Of a DNA stretch of 64,000 nt, positions 22,201 to 33,714 are shown one piece after another. The notes below the pieces were generated by a model that made no database searches, was not told the DNA's origin, and saw nothing but the letters and a program-made list of their open reading frames with translations. Position 1 is the stretch's first letter; every line of letters starts with the position of its first letter. Location: assembly GCF_947507565.1 (NCBI RefSeq), contig NC_089181.1, forward strand, positions 1,358,536 to 1,422,535. Reading direction: 5' to 3'. Source of the DNA: Oscarella lobularis (taxonomy: Eukaryota > Porifera > Homoscleromorpha > Homosclerophorida > Oscarellidae). The translations under genes and the position numbers were made by a program.

Positions 22201-23330
22201 CTCGTAATTTCCGGCCAATTTGGATTGCAGGTCATGGTTATGAATAAATCGGGAGCTCCGTGATGCTTGACGTACGTCATTGCGTCTTGGCACTTTTCGT
22301 GCATGTATCGTGGTCCTCCGGTGAATGAAGAAGGCAAAACGACCAATTGACCAACGTTGCTCGCGTCGCCATCAGTTTCGACTGCATCTCTTAGCGCCGT
22401 GTAGGAGGCAGCACGACATTGTTCTTGCTTAGTGCGAAGGAGGTTCAGTCTGTCAGTTTCGATTTTTGCAAAAACGTCGACAATGAATTGGTGGGACAAT
22501 TCGGCTGCGCGCAGAAGAATGTTAAAGTCGCCGTCGCGCTGCATGATTCGAAATGCGTAAAATTGCAGCATAGACATTTTTTTCTCGGTAATTTGATTCG
22601 TTTTCGGATCCTTCTGTCTGCACAATATTGTGTAACCATCTTCTCCTCTTGGAAAAAGAAGCGGATACTGTAACGAATCGTAAGATCTGTGAATTTCGGT
22701 AATGCGTTTAATTCGACTATCTCTATTGGAGAGGACGATGTCACGATATCCTTCTTGACCTTCGGGTAAGAGGGCGGCGACGTCGTTGCCAGATGGCGCA
22801 TTGAACGTTCTTTGGTGTTGGCCTCGGGGAACTCTGTCTGCACGTATAACGACACGATAGTCGGGCATGTCTGGTGTTCGCTGTTCGAGGGCGGTTTTAA
22901 AAATGCGCACGTGCTCGTTGTGCTTGTGAAGCATGTCTTGTAGGCAAAGGGTGGTGTGTCTATTTAACTGCGATTCTCGGTCTATTTGCCAAGATAATCT
23001 GGCGTCGGCTTGTTGTCCGCGATCGTCTATGAAGTATACTTGAACGAATTGGGGTCGCTGTTCAGCTGCAGGAGTCAGAGGTCCGATATTGTGATAAATT
23101 TGCCCTTGAACTTTAAAGGTGGGCATGAATCCGGGCTCGACTAAAGTGTGCGCTTGAAATGACGTCATAACGAAGCAGGAATTGTATGTGCGTATTTTTT
23201 TTCTGAATTCTTTGGCTTGTGGTGTGTTAGTTGTCAGAAGAGCTTGTAACGGTTCGGGAGGAGGACCGAGCAAGGGAACGTCGACTTTGCCGTTTGCACA
23301 ACAGTTAAGAGGACAAACTACAAAAACATC
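19277..23330 (-). pseudogene. Helitron Rep/helicase gene, nearly full length, three lesions
   Basis: The N-terminal Helitron-like and replication-initiator part spans 23330-21300. It has the HUH motif in GLPHVHCLSWM and the two-Tyr motif in KYLMAYLNKGKD. The Pif1-like helicase spans about 21248-19277, with Walker A APGGTGKTYLL, Walker B VVWDEC, the GDFRQTLPV motif, and C-terminal FAMTINKSQGQTL and YVACSRV. Three lesions break it: an in-frame TAA at 21300-21302, one frameshift near 20165 and one near 19500. The open frame extends upstream of 23273 to about 23330 (NCCANGKVDVPLL) but has no ATG, so the extreme N-terminus is missing or in another exon. Without help in trans this copy is inactive. 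Confidence 0.9.
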
Positions 23331-23349
23331 GAAAGAGACGTCGTTCTTA

Positions 23350-24506
23350 TGGATTCTCTAACAACTGGTATTAGGACGGTACTAGATAGAGTCAACAAAG
23401 GTAAGCGAATTAAATTTATCTGAGTATTACATATTTACTTAATTAGTTAATGCGTAACCATCGCTATCGCTTAGGTGTCATCAGCAAACCTGATATGACA
23501 TCTTGAAAAGCTGTAGTCTATGAGAAAGATGCCTTCGACACGCTGATTGAAGGAAGTCCACTAGACGCAAATCTTTTTTCCCTGCGGAGAAGGAAAATTA
23601 TTTCGCCTAGGCGACAAGTGCCAAACCTTGCTTGACCTTCACTTTGTGCGACGATCCCTCGCATCAGACAGAGGACGTCCTTCTAAAAGAAAAATGACAG
23701 CTAAAGAAATTCAAAAGGGGTACGTTCTGGGAAAGGCACAATATGAAAACAGAGTACCTCTAAAAAGACACGTGTGAGACGCCGAAAAAAGGGACATATT
23801 AAAGGCTTACCGTTTGTATTACGGAAATCACTGGATCGATCTTCCAGAAAAAGAGAACCGTCATTTCTTCCACTATCAGTCGTTGTCTTTGCCAGAGAAT
23901 ATGACCGAAAAGTACAAATGATTATAGCAGAAAATAAATAACTATTTCCACATACATTTAGGTCACATGAAACAGAAGTCGTAGTCAATGGAAACTACTA
24001 CGTAGAACTGGCTGAGGATGAGAGAGGAAAAAACTTGGCTGAAGCTCGAATTCTTAGCGTATTCACACATAAAGGCAATCACCGCTGCCCAAGACGTTTA
24101 ATCAATAATGAATAAATTTGTACTAGGGTGTGACGGCCTAATCTATCCATGGCTAAAACTGCAATGGTACTATGAATGCGAGCAGGGAAAGGATAGGGAA
24201 ACAAAACTGCCACAGTTCATGTTCTTTTTGAACAGAACCGATCACCAAGAAATAATGCCTCCTAGTGTCATACGTGGCACTGTGATGATGTACCATAAAT
24301 GCAACTGGGAAATGGTACCAGGATCTGGGGTCGGTGTAGAAGCTGCTGGTCGCTATGAAACGGCACAACAGAACGCAGACAGTAGTAGCGATGACGAGCA
24401 ACGTCAAAGTGCTAGGGAATTCTGCGAACTCACGGACAACGAGATTAAGCATAACCACAAAAACAATTTTTATTTGAAGAACGAGTACGAAATCGAACGA
24501 GTATAA
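23350..24506 (+). pseudogene. Unassigned multi-exon gene or relic
   Basis: ATG 23350 opens MDSLTTGIRTVLDRVNK to a GTAAGC donor at 23401. A phase-compatible exon near 23510 follows (AVVYEKDAFDTLIEG), then RGRPSKRKMTAKEIQKGYV, which meets a TGA near 23780. Later exons read ETEVVVNGNYYVELAEDE (from about 23963) and QFMFFLNRTDHQEIMPPSVI (24108-24506), ending in an acidic tail. The charged, short-block composition could be a BAH-like or similar chromatin-type fold, but I do not recognise it. The stop near 23780 argues for decay. It begins right beside the 5' side of the Helitron and may include Helitron-transported sequence. Confidence 0.35.
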
Positions 24507-24616
24507 ATTAGAAGCCGCAATAAAAATATGTGATAAATGCCAATACGAAGGCGCGAGAATCCATCTTGCAGCTTACCTTACAAGTAGCTCTGGATGTTAG
24601 TTGTAAACATATCACC

Positions 24617-25488
24617 ATGGAGCAATCTTCTCACGACCTGGAAACGATAAACCCAGAAGATCTAATTGACGCTGAAAGTCTATCAAACCTCGAGTACGCG
24701 ATCAGTTCCTGTGAGCAGCGAGGCTCATCTCAGCACGACAGCTTGAACGCACCTGAAAGAGAATGGCCGGAGAACCTGGCGTTAGCTGTGGGAAATACGG
24801 TGCTTTCCTGCATCGACAGGCATTTCAGTGGCCGCTTCCGACACTTCGTCGACGACTTCGAAGGACCGCTGCCTCGAATCGAGCCTCGGCGCCCTGCAAC
24901 TGGACAACAGGCAACAAGAACAATCATGGTAAATGAAACAACTGAAGAGTCAAGCTGTGGTAAATACTTACCTCTGTCGCAATGTAGAAGTCCCAGCAGA
25001 CGAAAATGAGAAAGCTGTTCATGTATATGAGAAATCCACCAAGCGAAGCAATTCACGTCATCGAGCAACAGCTCAGCGATGAGACCATGAAGGAGGTGAA
25101 GGCCTGGTTCCGTACGTGGAGATGTCGCTTTTTCAAAGCAGTGAGGGACAGAGCCATTGACCTGGTCAAGAAGGAGAAAGCAAACGAGGACGGGATGAGA
25201 GAGGTCGTGGAGACGTACTTCAGGAAGGACACGAAAGTGCACACGCAGAACTCCAGGGTAGAAAAGGGAACGATGTATTGTTGCATTTCGATGATGTCTG
25301 TCTAGATCCCAGATCATTTTTAGGCATTTTACGAGGCAACCCTCGCGAAATTCACCGGGATCTACGCCGATGTTGCCTTGAGCAACGAAGAAAAGGAGAA
25401 AAACCGCGCAGATGCAGTATCCGCGCTTGTTGAAGCACACGAGAGCAGCCTCGATGACATAAGAGCTGCTTTTCGTCGCGAGCAATAA
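24617..25488 (+). CDS. Intact three-exon gene, unknown function (about 248 aa)
   Basis: Exons 24617-24928, 24988-25257 and 25324-25488 all join in phase 0 with introns of 59 and 66 nt and good GT-AG ends. The ATG has a favourable context (atcaccATGG). The N-terminal third is acidic and Ser-rich. The middle contains MKEVKAWFRTWRCRFFKAV, a basic amphipathic helix. The C-terminus is a Glu/Ala-rich helix (VSALVEAHESSLDDIRAAF). No transposase motif, no signal peptide and no membrane segment are visible. The stop codon lies inside an AATAAA polyadenylation signal (25484-25489). It may be a companion ORF of the preceding gene, or a host gene. I do not recognise the family. Confidence 0.55.
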
Positions 25489-26451
25489 AATATTCGAATT
25501 TCGCACGCGCAACACTCTTCTACATAGTCAGGTGACAGGCGCGCACACCCTATTCAAAACAGTCAACGGTCGACGGCCAAACGGTCGTTGCGATCTCTCT
25601 TTGCTGTGCCGTTCAGGGAATCGACCCAGTCGAAGTAAGCCGGACGATAGATTACGCGAGGATGTCAGCTAGCCTTTTAGAGATCGACTTCTCTACGGCG
25701 ACGGCGTTCGCCTTCGCTGAAAAAAACGCGCATGCTAGCCGGGGTGCGTAAGTGAGGAGAACGACCCTTCTCAAAACTGATAAGTCTCTCAATCGCATCT
25801 TTTGTAGGCATCTTTGGTTAGTCCGCGCCACCGAAGGGGCGAGAAAGGACCCAAAACGAAGGTCGCCGGACGGGAGGGTTAGAAAATATACTAATTGCTT
25901 CTTCTTTAGGCTGTAGCAGTCATATTTCGTGTCAGGAGTGGAGCACTTGGCGGTAAGCTGGGCAGGGTGGGGAAGGCTAATTTTTCTCTTTTTAGCGTTT
26001 TTATTTTCTTAACCAAGTAAGTCTACTGTAAATTTTTAGTTTAGGTTAGATTAGAATTTGTACATGGCATCCCTGTTTTTTCTCGAATTTTTTAAAGAAT
26101 TTTTATAGAATTTTTTACACAATGCATGATAGTATTAGGTTTTTGTAGTGCACGAATCAGGTCGAAATTAGGATTTAGTTGCTACAACTGTAAATAGTAA
26201 TTTATAGAAAATAAAAAAATAAATATAATATTTTGTGCTAATCTGCTCGCGTGAGGCCGATTACAGTGGATTCCAGAGGCACGCTCCCAGGTAATCAGAT
26301 TATTACTCGTTGCACGTGCACAGGTAATTGGTTAATAAGGGGCGGGCTTTCGTTGTGACGTAGCGTGTCAAGACCGTATGCAACGAATTAAGCAACGCTC
26401 CGTATGACACGTTGCCTGCAACGTGTTATACGGCCATGATCTTTTGCTATG
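25489..26451. other. Intergenic stretch with a short perfect palindrome
   Basis: AT-rich and non-coding, with a poly-A-like aataaaaaaataaat block near 26212. At 26407-26426 there is a perfect 9-bp-arm inverted repeat (ACACGTTGC/GCAACGTGT), extended imperfectly to 26401-26432. It adjoins the 400-bp repeat copy at 26452. The palindrome word also resembles the GCACGTTGC units at 27915-28000. Confidence 0.6.
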
Positions 26452-26852
26452 TATGCGCGAGCGGTTACGAAAACGTGTCCTGTTCTTACTATTCGGCATG
26501 ACTGTCTTGTTGCTCCGAGTCGTATCTGCGCAGATGAGGCGTTGCGATCACAAGGAAATCGCAAGTTAAACCGGGAAGAACCTGAAAACGGGACCCGACT
26601 TTTCGAATCGCGGAATCTTTTGCACGGTTTTCCACCCCCGTCCTCCGGAGCTGCAAGAAAGTCGCGATGCTTTATCTTGCCAGTTTAAAGTCGTAGGTTA
26701 ACCGTTTTCCTTAAAACGAGGCGCTTTATCCATCATGATTGCGGCAGCACAGACGAACTAGGTCGGTTTGGATTTGAAATAATCCGGGGAACTAGTTCCT
26801 GGCTGGCCAATGAGGACTGTTGGGCGTGCAAATGAGATCAACCACAAATTAG
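26452..26852 (-). repeat. Dispersed ~400-bp repeat, copy 2 (inverted)
   Basis: Reverse complement of 348-745 with only scattered substitutions and a few small indels. Homology stops sharply at both ends. Confidence 0.8.
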
Positions 26853-27890
26853 ATCAAAACGTTATGATGATTTAGCCACTTAGCGAGGACATGCACGCAT
26901 ATGCATGCATGGGCGTATTTTTAGGCAAGCGGCCAACTAGCAGCAGCCGTATACTTCAAAAAGGGAACAGATCTCATTGAATGGCTTCGTCGCGTCAATA
27001 GAGGTAATAGTCTTTCAGTGAAATGCAGTAGTAAAATCAGAAAATACAAGCTAGTTACAACAAATTCAAAATATAACAATTGCGGTACTAAACTTTTTTA
27101 TAAATAACGAAAACATTAGGGCCTGACTCTTTGTATAGCGTGCTAATAATTACCTTCCAATGGCAAATATTAAACACCGCTCTTCATGCCAGTAAAGATG
27201 CACTACTGCAACCGTTAATTTTTTAATTAATGGCGTGCGTTAGCTTAGCTGATCTTATACACTGGCACAGCCATTTCATACTTTTCATCATTCGATAACA
27301 TTTGTACGATATGTGCTCGAATGTGCTCTAAAGAAGCCTGTCTGGTATTGTAAGCATTTTTCTTCAGATTCGCAAGATTGAAAAATCACCTAAGGTAACG
27401 TTCACCACATAATTGACACATTAGCGCCTTCGTCTTGCAGAAGGCGTATATCTTTTCCTCACTCCAATAGAGTAAACAAAATTGAAAAGAAAATTCCGGA
27501 AGCACTAAAAAAGAAATTTGGCACACACACCGTACACGTATTGCAATTATCTAATAACCTACTGAGTGTGGCGAGGTAGTGTATTGGTCGACTAAAATCG
27601 TTAAAAACCAAAGAATAACATTTCATATATAAATATTCCATAAACGAATGACAGCTAAGAGCATAATTAATTAATTAGTGTGATAAGTATTGCATTTGGC
27701 AGCTATAAGAACATTTATGCTCTACAATTCGCGAACTAAAGATATTTACTCTTACATCTGGCGCATGACTGTACACCTACTTCATAAGGCATGCAAAATG
27801 CAAAATGCAAAAAAAGCGTCACAACCCCGCTTGCGGATGACAGATAGCTTATCAAATGTGAACCATTCGTTCATATTTTCTGAAACACTT
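26853..27890. other. AT-rich stretch, no recognised gene
   Basis: Only short frames. Nothing coding or repetitive was recognised. Confidence 0.5.
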
Positions 27891-28040
27891 TCGTTTCAGG
27901 ACGCACGTTGGACGTTGAAAGTTGCACGTTGCACGTTGCAAAGGCATGCAATGTTCCACATTGCAAAGGCAACGTTGCACGGCCAACGTTGCACGTTGTT
28001 AAATGTATGTTACCATATGTGACCCTTCAGGGCCACCATA
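27891..28040 (-). mobile_element. Solo right end of an element related to the integrase-kinase transposon
   Basis: Overlapping GCACGTTG/CAACGTGC units at 27915-28000 are followed by a terminus cagggccaccata (28028-28040). This matches the right end of the 12631-18684 element (cagggccaccgta). The subterminal repeat words are different, so it is a different family with the same type of end. No left end was found in the window. Confidence 0.5.
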
Positions 28041-28222
28041 GATAACAGGACACGAAATCTCTTGTAACCCATGTTTCTTGTTGCGCGCGGAGATTTTAGA
28101 AGCGGGTGATAAGACCAATTGTCTTCTAGGAATGGGGCGGATTTTATGCCAAAAGCAATCATCATACCAAAAACAACGAGGATTTCGTTTGACGTCGAAA
28201 AAGATGGATTCTAGGAAAGAAA

Positions 28223-28985
28223 TTATACCTGAATTACTGTGAAAGAACGTGTTACCGTTTTTTTGCCGTGCCGTTTTGTTTCGATGACAATGTGATTCAT
28301 CACAACGTGATTCATCACAACATCGTCAAGGAAAAGGCGAAAAAACCAGACCGGCGTTTCTTTGCCCGTCAAAGCCGAAGTTATTCCAATTGGCTCGGTG
28401 CACTCGTCAAACGTCGGAACAGTCGCGCTGGCTTCAAACACTGTTTCTGTGTAATCATCAGGAAGAATACTTTTCAGTTCCGTCACAAGTCGGGAACTGT
28501 CTTCTGACGACGTTGACGGCGACAAGCTTCGCCCTGTTGAGAAGCCGTAGCGCGACGTTTACGAGATTGCCTACGACGTTGACGAAGAGGGATATCGCCC
28601 TCTTCCTTGTCTTCGTCGTCGTCGCTCTCTTCCTCGTCGACATCTTCACTTTCGACTCCGTCGTTTTTTTCGCCATCTGCTTGGTAGGTCCTGTCGTTTC
28701 CGTCATCGCCGTGGTCATCACTATCGTCGTCAAGATTGTCTTCGGGCCCGCCACTCCCACCTCCTCCCGGGCAGCTGCCGCTTTCCGCGCGCAGTCCGAA
28801 GACGCTTGCTCCTAACAACGACAAGACCTGAAATTCGAGCTCGCCTTTTGGCGTCAATTTGTATAAAATATCTTCGTCGTCGTCGTCGCTCTCGTATTCG
28901 CTTTCGTTCTCGGCTCTTTCGCTATTGTCATTGACTTCGTCTATATTAGACCCTCTCTCGCGCGCCGCTTCCTATTTCTGACCCA
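28223..28985 (-). pseudogene. PiggyBac-like transposase N-terminal fragment
   Basis: On the minus strand an acidic region (SDDDEDILYKLTPKGELEF, then long Asp/Glu runs with a basic patch) leads, after a frame change near 28490, to FDECTEPIGITSALTGK and FRLFLDDVVMNH...IVIETKRHG. The last block corresponds to the FF-x-x-x-F-x-D-x-x-x-x-x-I-V-x-x-TN-R-Y signature at the start of PiggyBac-type transposase domains. The catalytic core is absent. Acidic N-termini are usual for the family. Cut short and frameshifted. Confidence 0.6.
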
Positions 28986-29910
28986 GCAGTGGAGGAGATA
29001 TGCGTAGAGTCTGAGGTGTATGCATCGACATTCTTAGGATTTCTTCCGGCGTCGTCAACGAAATTAGCCGAGATCAAGGCAGCTCAAACGGCTGACAACA
29101 CCTGCCTACGTATCGTGTCATTTACCAAGAATGAATGGCCAGCAAAAGATACGCTCGACGACGAAATAAAGAAATATCTTCCAATTGTGGCGGAGCTGAA
29201 CGGCAGCAGAATCTACTTCTACGCGGATCACGCCTCATTATCCCGCCAGCGCTTCGAAGCGATATGCTCGAAAGAATACACGCCGGTCACCACGAAATGC
29301 AGAGCTCGCGCGCTAGAGTCTATTTGGTGGCCAGGTCTTTCCGACGACATGAAACGAATGGTTGAGCAGTGTGTCATCTGCAGAAAGGAGAGACCCAATC
29401 CATTGGAACCAATGATTCCGACCGACAGTCTTCCACACCCCTTCCACACTATTGGAATGGACTTATTCGAATATAAAGGAAGCCAATATTTTCTGGTCGT
29501 CGACTACCTCTCTCGATACCCGGAAGTCGCTAAACTGGAGAATACTACGTCTTCAGCGGTTATATGTCACCTAAAATCGATGTTCGCTCGCCACGGAATC
29601 CCGGCCATCGCTCTCTCGGACAATGGTCCACAGTTCACGTCGGATTTATTCGCCGAGTTCGCAAAGGCGTACGATTTCCAACACATCATCAGCAGCCCCC
29701 ATTATCCCAGAGCAACGGGGAAGCAGCTCTAGAGAATGGTTAAAACGGTGAAGGAGATGCTTAAGAAGGCGGAGCATCCGTACCTGGTTCTCTTATCATA
29801 CCGCGCCACACCGTTGTCTCACGGTTGGTCACCATCACAACTACTGATGGATCGACAGCTCCGGTCAAATGTGCCAACTGTGGAATCTCGACTACTCCTA
29901 TGAAGCTACG
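28985..29910 (+). pseudogene. Gypsy-type retrotransposon integrase fragment
   Basis: The frame covers the linker after RNase H (LAEIKAAQTADNTCLRIV), then the integrase. The zinc-binding part is split over two frames: LERIHAGHHEM lies in one and SIWWPGLSDDMKRMVEQCVI in the other, implying two compensating indels near 29230 and 29310. The core has HTIGMDLFEYKGSQYFLVV (first Asp) and ALSDNGPQFTSDLF (second Asp). The region of the catalytic Glu is interrupted by a TAG (GKQL, stop, RMVKTVKEML). It continues to SYRATPLSHGWSPSQLLM. No LTR or reverse transcriptase is seen nearby, so this is a fragment truncated at both ends and inactive. Confidence 0.85.
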
Positions 29911-29911
29911 A

Positions 29912-30141
29912 TCTCTAGTTCCAACACTTGTATTTACTCATTGGGCAGCACATAGTCTTGCTTTGGCTGCATCCGATGCGTCAAAGAGCGAAACGTGGTT
30001 TAAACATTTGGAGAAAGCAGTAAACACAGTCTACACTTTTTTCTCGCCGCACGGTACACAGTGGTCAACTGTCTGACAAGAGGTATTAGATGAAGTACAC
30101 ACAAAGCTTCAGCGCACAACTAAAACCCGTTGGCTCTCACC
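29912..30141 (+). pseudogene. hAT-like (ZNF862/DUF4371-type) transposase, 5' part, split by insertion
   Basis: FTHWAAHSLALAASDASKSE and FKHLEKAVNTVYTFFS, then after an in-frame TGA, KLQRTTKTRWLS, match the middle of hAT-related ZNF862-type proteins (H-x-x-AH-x-LAL, then RWLS). The reading stops at the 9-bp target-site duplication GCTCTCACC (30133-30141) and resumes at 37704. Read directly across one copy of the duplication, the frame continues as RWLSPGNAV, so the large element clearly landed in this ORF. Confidence 0.75.
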
Positions 30142-30160
30142 TAGTCTCGAGGATCCAGAC

Positions 30161-31090
30161 CAGGGGGGGTTTTTCACGAGCGCGCGCTAACACCTACGCC
30201 TTCTTTCTTCGAGCAGCGTTTTTTCTCTTTGCTGATCTACTTAGCCGTTTCTCTCGATTCGATTGTGGTCAGTGTCCTAATGCCTATCACTTCGCTGTTT
30301 TTTGAGCTTCGAACACCTTCCGTTCCGATTTTCGAGTCGCGGCATTTCTCTTCCGTGTTCCTTTTGATTGCTTGCTTTCCGCGGGCGCTTTTTATTTTTT
30401 ACGCCCTATAGGTATCTCTGTAACAATTTTCCGGTTGGAACAAATTGACTTCGTGAGTTTGACTTATTTTTGCGAAAAGGTACGGTGCAATAATCGAATT
30501 CTTCTCCTAATGTCAAACTTCCGAACACGTTATCAACGTCAGGAATCACACTCTTTGTTTGAGTAGCCGTTGAAGCTTCTGCCGCCTCGGTTAGCGTTTC
30601 ACGCGATAACCACCGTTCCAAAGAGAAACACGCATTTTCTGCGCAAACGGAAATGGCAGAAGTGTCAACGGCTACTCAAACAGGGAGTGAGATTGCTGCC
30701 GTTGATGATCTGTTTAGCAGTTTGTTATCAAGAGAAAAATTTCGATGACTGAAACGTACTTTTTCCAAAAAACGAGGGTTTTGCACTGTTAAACTCACGA
30801 AGCCAATTTGTTCCACCCGGAACAATGTTACAGAGATACCTATAGAGCCTAAAAAAATAAGAAGCGCCCGCAGAAAGCAAGCAGTCAAAAGGAACACGGC
30901 CGGGAAGTGCCGCGACTCGAAAATCGAAACGGAAGGTGCTCGAAGCTCAAAAAACAGCGAAGTGATAGGCATTGGGACACTGACCACAATCGAATCGAGA
31001 GAAACGCAAAAGTTAATAGATCCAAAGAAAAAACGCTCTTCGAAAAAACCTGAATCTGTTAGCGCGCGCTCGTGAGAACCCCCCCCCCTG
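30161..31090. mobile_element. 930-bp palindromic element nested in the left TIR, 9-bp TSD
   Basis: Begins CAGGGGGGG and ends CCCCCCCTG. The two halves are inverted copies over roughly 400 bp each, for example tcgattcgattgtggtcagt near 30255 and its inverse near 30980. It is flanked by GATCCAGAC (30152-30160 and 31091-31099). Long terminal arms and a 9-bp duplication fit a Mutator-like or foldback non-autonomous element. No coding capacity is convincing. Confidence 0.85.
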
Positions 31091-31099
31091 GATCCAGAC

Positions 31100-31435
31100 T
31101 GAGGGTCGGTCTAACGCGCGCTCCACATACGGGCGCTCGCATCCCGACCCACAGTCTGGACCCAACTGCTTCACATGACCAAGCCGCACCAATCACGCTT
31201 CAGTATTAGACATTCCTCCTGCACGCTACTGATTGGTCGAAGCCCGTCACGTGATAAAACACGTGCTTTTCCACGAGGCGATCCGATGACGCGACTTTGA
31301 TGACGCACCCAGGGGCCCGATCGATGGACGCCGCAGTTACCTGCTCGAATGGGCCAGTTTCAGATAAGTTTCGCTCTCTAGAACCGCTTCGACAACGATG
31401 CTTTGTGGTTTTTGTCTCTTATATAGACGCTCGAA
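31100..31435 (+). repeat. Left TIR (inner part) of the RecQ-DUF6589 element, with TATA box
   Basis: Inverted match to 37340-37675. It contains the word ttatatagac (TATATA at 31420-31425) about 245 bp before the helicase ATG. The right TIR carries the same word pointing at the DUF6589 gene. The arms therefore probably supply identical promoters to the two genes. Confidence 0.75.
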
Positions 31436-31668
31436 TGTCGATCAACGTACCACTAACGATCGAGGATTCGTGAGAAAGCTATGCTGTACGGCTGTTTTAT
31501 GTTCGTATCACCTGTTACAGACTACGTCGGCGTCATTGAGATCGATCGGAATCGAAAAGAAGTACGCAGAATCGGGCCTAGTACGTGCAACCTATAGCTC
31601 CGAATTTCGTCTTCTTCCTCTCTTACCGAGTCAAACGGACGAGCAAAAATACGTAAGTCCTCAAAACT

Positions 31669-33646
31669 ATGGCGTTTTCTTACACCACTGACGACGAAAT
31701 TCGAAACGCGCTGTCTGCTGTTCTTCTACGATACCCTACGTTCCCTTGTCGCCTCAAGGAAAAGCAAGTCGATGCTATCGCGAGCGTACTACGAAACAGA
31801 GACACATTTGCCATTCTTCCAACGGGATATGGCAAATCACTTATATATTACCTTCTACCAATGGCACATGATTTTCTTTTTCCGAAAGACAAGGAGCACA
31901 AAGCTTTAGTCCTGATCGTTTCACCTCTTACCCAGCTTATCTCCGATCAAATTAAAAAATTGGCTTCTTTTGGCATCAATGGCTTATTTTTGACTTCAGC
32001 TCAACAAACAACTATTCCGCCTGAAGTTTCTCATGTATTTTCTAGTCCAGAGACAATTTTAACTTCCGGATGGAGAGGTGCTCTTCTGAGAATTGAAATC
32101 AAACAAAGACTTGTGTCAATAGTTATCGACGAGGTTCATTGTGTAACAGATTGGTAAGCTCCTACTCTTAATCCATGCAAAATTTGATTTCTAATGATAA
32201 TAATACGGGAATGAATGAAAAAAAGCAGCAATCTCAAGCATTCAGAGAGTGGTACAGCCGTCTGGGTGAACTCAGAGCATTAGTTGACGAAGACGTTCCA
32301 GTTTTGTGCCTAACTGCTACCGCCGCAGCTTCTACTAGGAAAACGATTGCTAAGGTTTTGAGTTTAAAAAATCCTGCTTTTATTGAAGTTAACCCCGATC
32401 GACCAAATATTAAATATGTTGTGGAGAAAGTCACAAATGATCCAGAAAAGATTTTTTCTTGGGTAGTAGACAGCCTCAAGAAAAAGGGAGTTAAAGCCGA
32501 CAAAACAATAATCTACTGCAGAAGCCTCAAAGACTGTGGACTAGTCTTTGATTCTTTTCGCGTAGGATTACCAGGAGAATTATCTTTCGTCTCGTCAGGA
32601 TGCTCCAAAACCGCTTCAAATCGACTCTATGCAATGTATTATAGTTCGACGGAAAAGGAAATTAAAGCTGAGGTAGCTTGTTCATTTGGCAGGGTTGATG
32701 GCAGTTGCAGAGTAGTTATTGCAACTGTAGCTCTTGGAATGGGGTTAGATTTTCCTGACATAAGATATGTTATCAATTTTGGACCTCCGAACACAATAGA
32801 TCAGTATGTGCAGCAGCGTGGAAGGGTGGGGCGTGACGGCCAGTCATCCAAGGCCTACCTTGTCTGGCATCGTAAGCAGCTTAGAACGGCTGATGCAAAA
32901 ATGAAACACTACGTGGAAAATACTTCTGATTGTCGCCGTAAATTGCTTCTGCAAGAATTCGGCTGGAAACCACTGGTGTTGGATACTCCTTTACACGCAT
33001 GCTGCGACATATGTGCTAGAAAATGCGCATGTGAGAATGACGATTGCACACAGTTGCTTCCCGAATTAAAAAAGACCACTAATGAGGTAAAAATTTTACC
33101 TATATAAATTAACACATGTAATTTTCTTTTTATTAATTTTAGTGTAATGCTGAAAAGGAAAGAAAGCTTCGGCCCGAGGACGCAGAAAGTGAACAGCTCT
33201 TCAAACAAATTCTGCAGCAAGTAAAAACAAACAAATTTCCAATACCGATTTACACTAGTAGACCCGTTGGAAGTGGAATGACAAACGAGCTGATCGACAA
33301 CGTCTGTCGCAACTACAGAATCCTGTATACTGTAAAAGACTGTGAAAAAATTATATTCCCTATTGGGGGAACCCAGCAAGCTCGTCTTGTGATGGCAGCT
33401 ATAGAGGAAATTTTTGGCGATACAGACGAGAAACTTCAGTTAGCAGATGAGCTGGTAGTCTTGTACCATTTTCAGAAGAAGAATGCAGAGTGGCGGAACT
33501 TGGAGGAGGAGGAAGGAAGTTCTACCTCTTCCGGCAACCTCTCGAGCACGAGCAGCAGTAGTAGCTTAACGTCTGAGTGTGTTGATTCTCTCTCAATGTT
33601 AAAAAAGGCTTTAGGAGTCTTTTCAGAGCAGGAAGACAGCGACTAG
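31669..33646 (+). CDS. RecQ-like DNA helicase of the transposon
   Basis: Superfamily 2 helicase motifs are in order. FRLKEKQ-type motif 0 appears as CRLKEKQVDAI, and motif I as LPTGYGKSLIYY. Motif Ia is LIVSPLTQLISDQI, motif II IDEVHCVTDW and motif III LCLTATAAAST. Motif IV is KTIIYCRSL, motif V TVALGMGLDFPDIRYVINFG and motif VI YVQQRGRVGRDGQ. A Cys-rich segment follows (CCDICARKCAC), like the RecQ zinc-binding region, then a Ser-rich acidic tail. Exons are 31669-32153, about 32228-33086 and 33143-33646. Exon 2 to 3 joins in phase 0. The exon 1-2 junction after CVTDW is not phase-clean by eye, so the exact second-exon start is open. No premature stop is seen. Likely assists transposition or target DNA unwinding. 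Confidence 0.85.
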
Positions 33647-33714
33647 AAGGAATATCATCCGCCGTTAATAATAATAAAAGATACAACGAAATACTGTTTC
33701 CAAACTTCAGGAAC

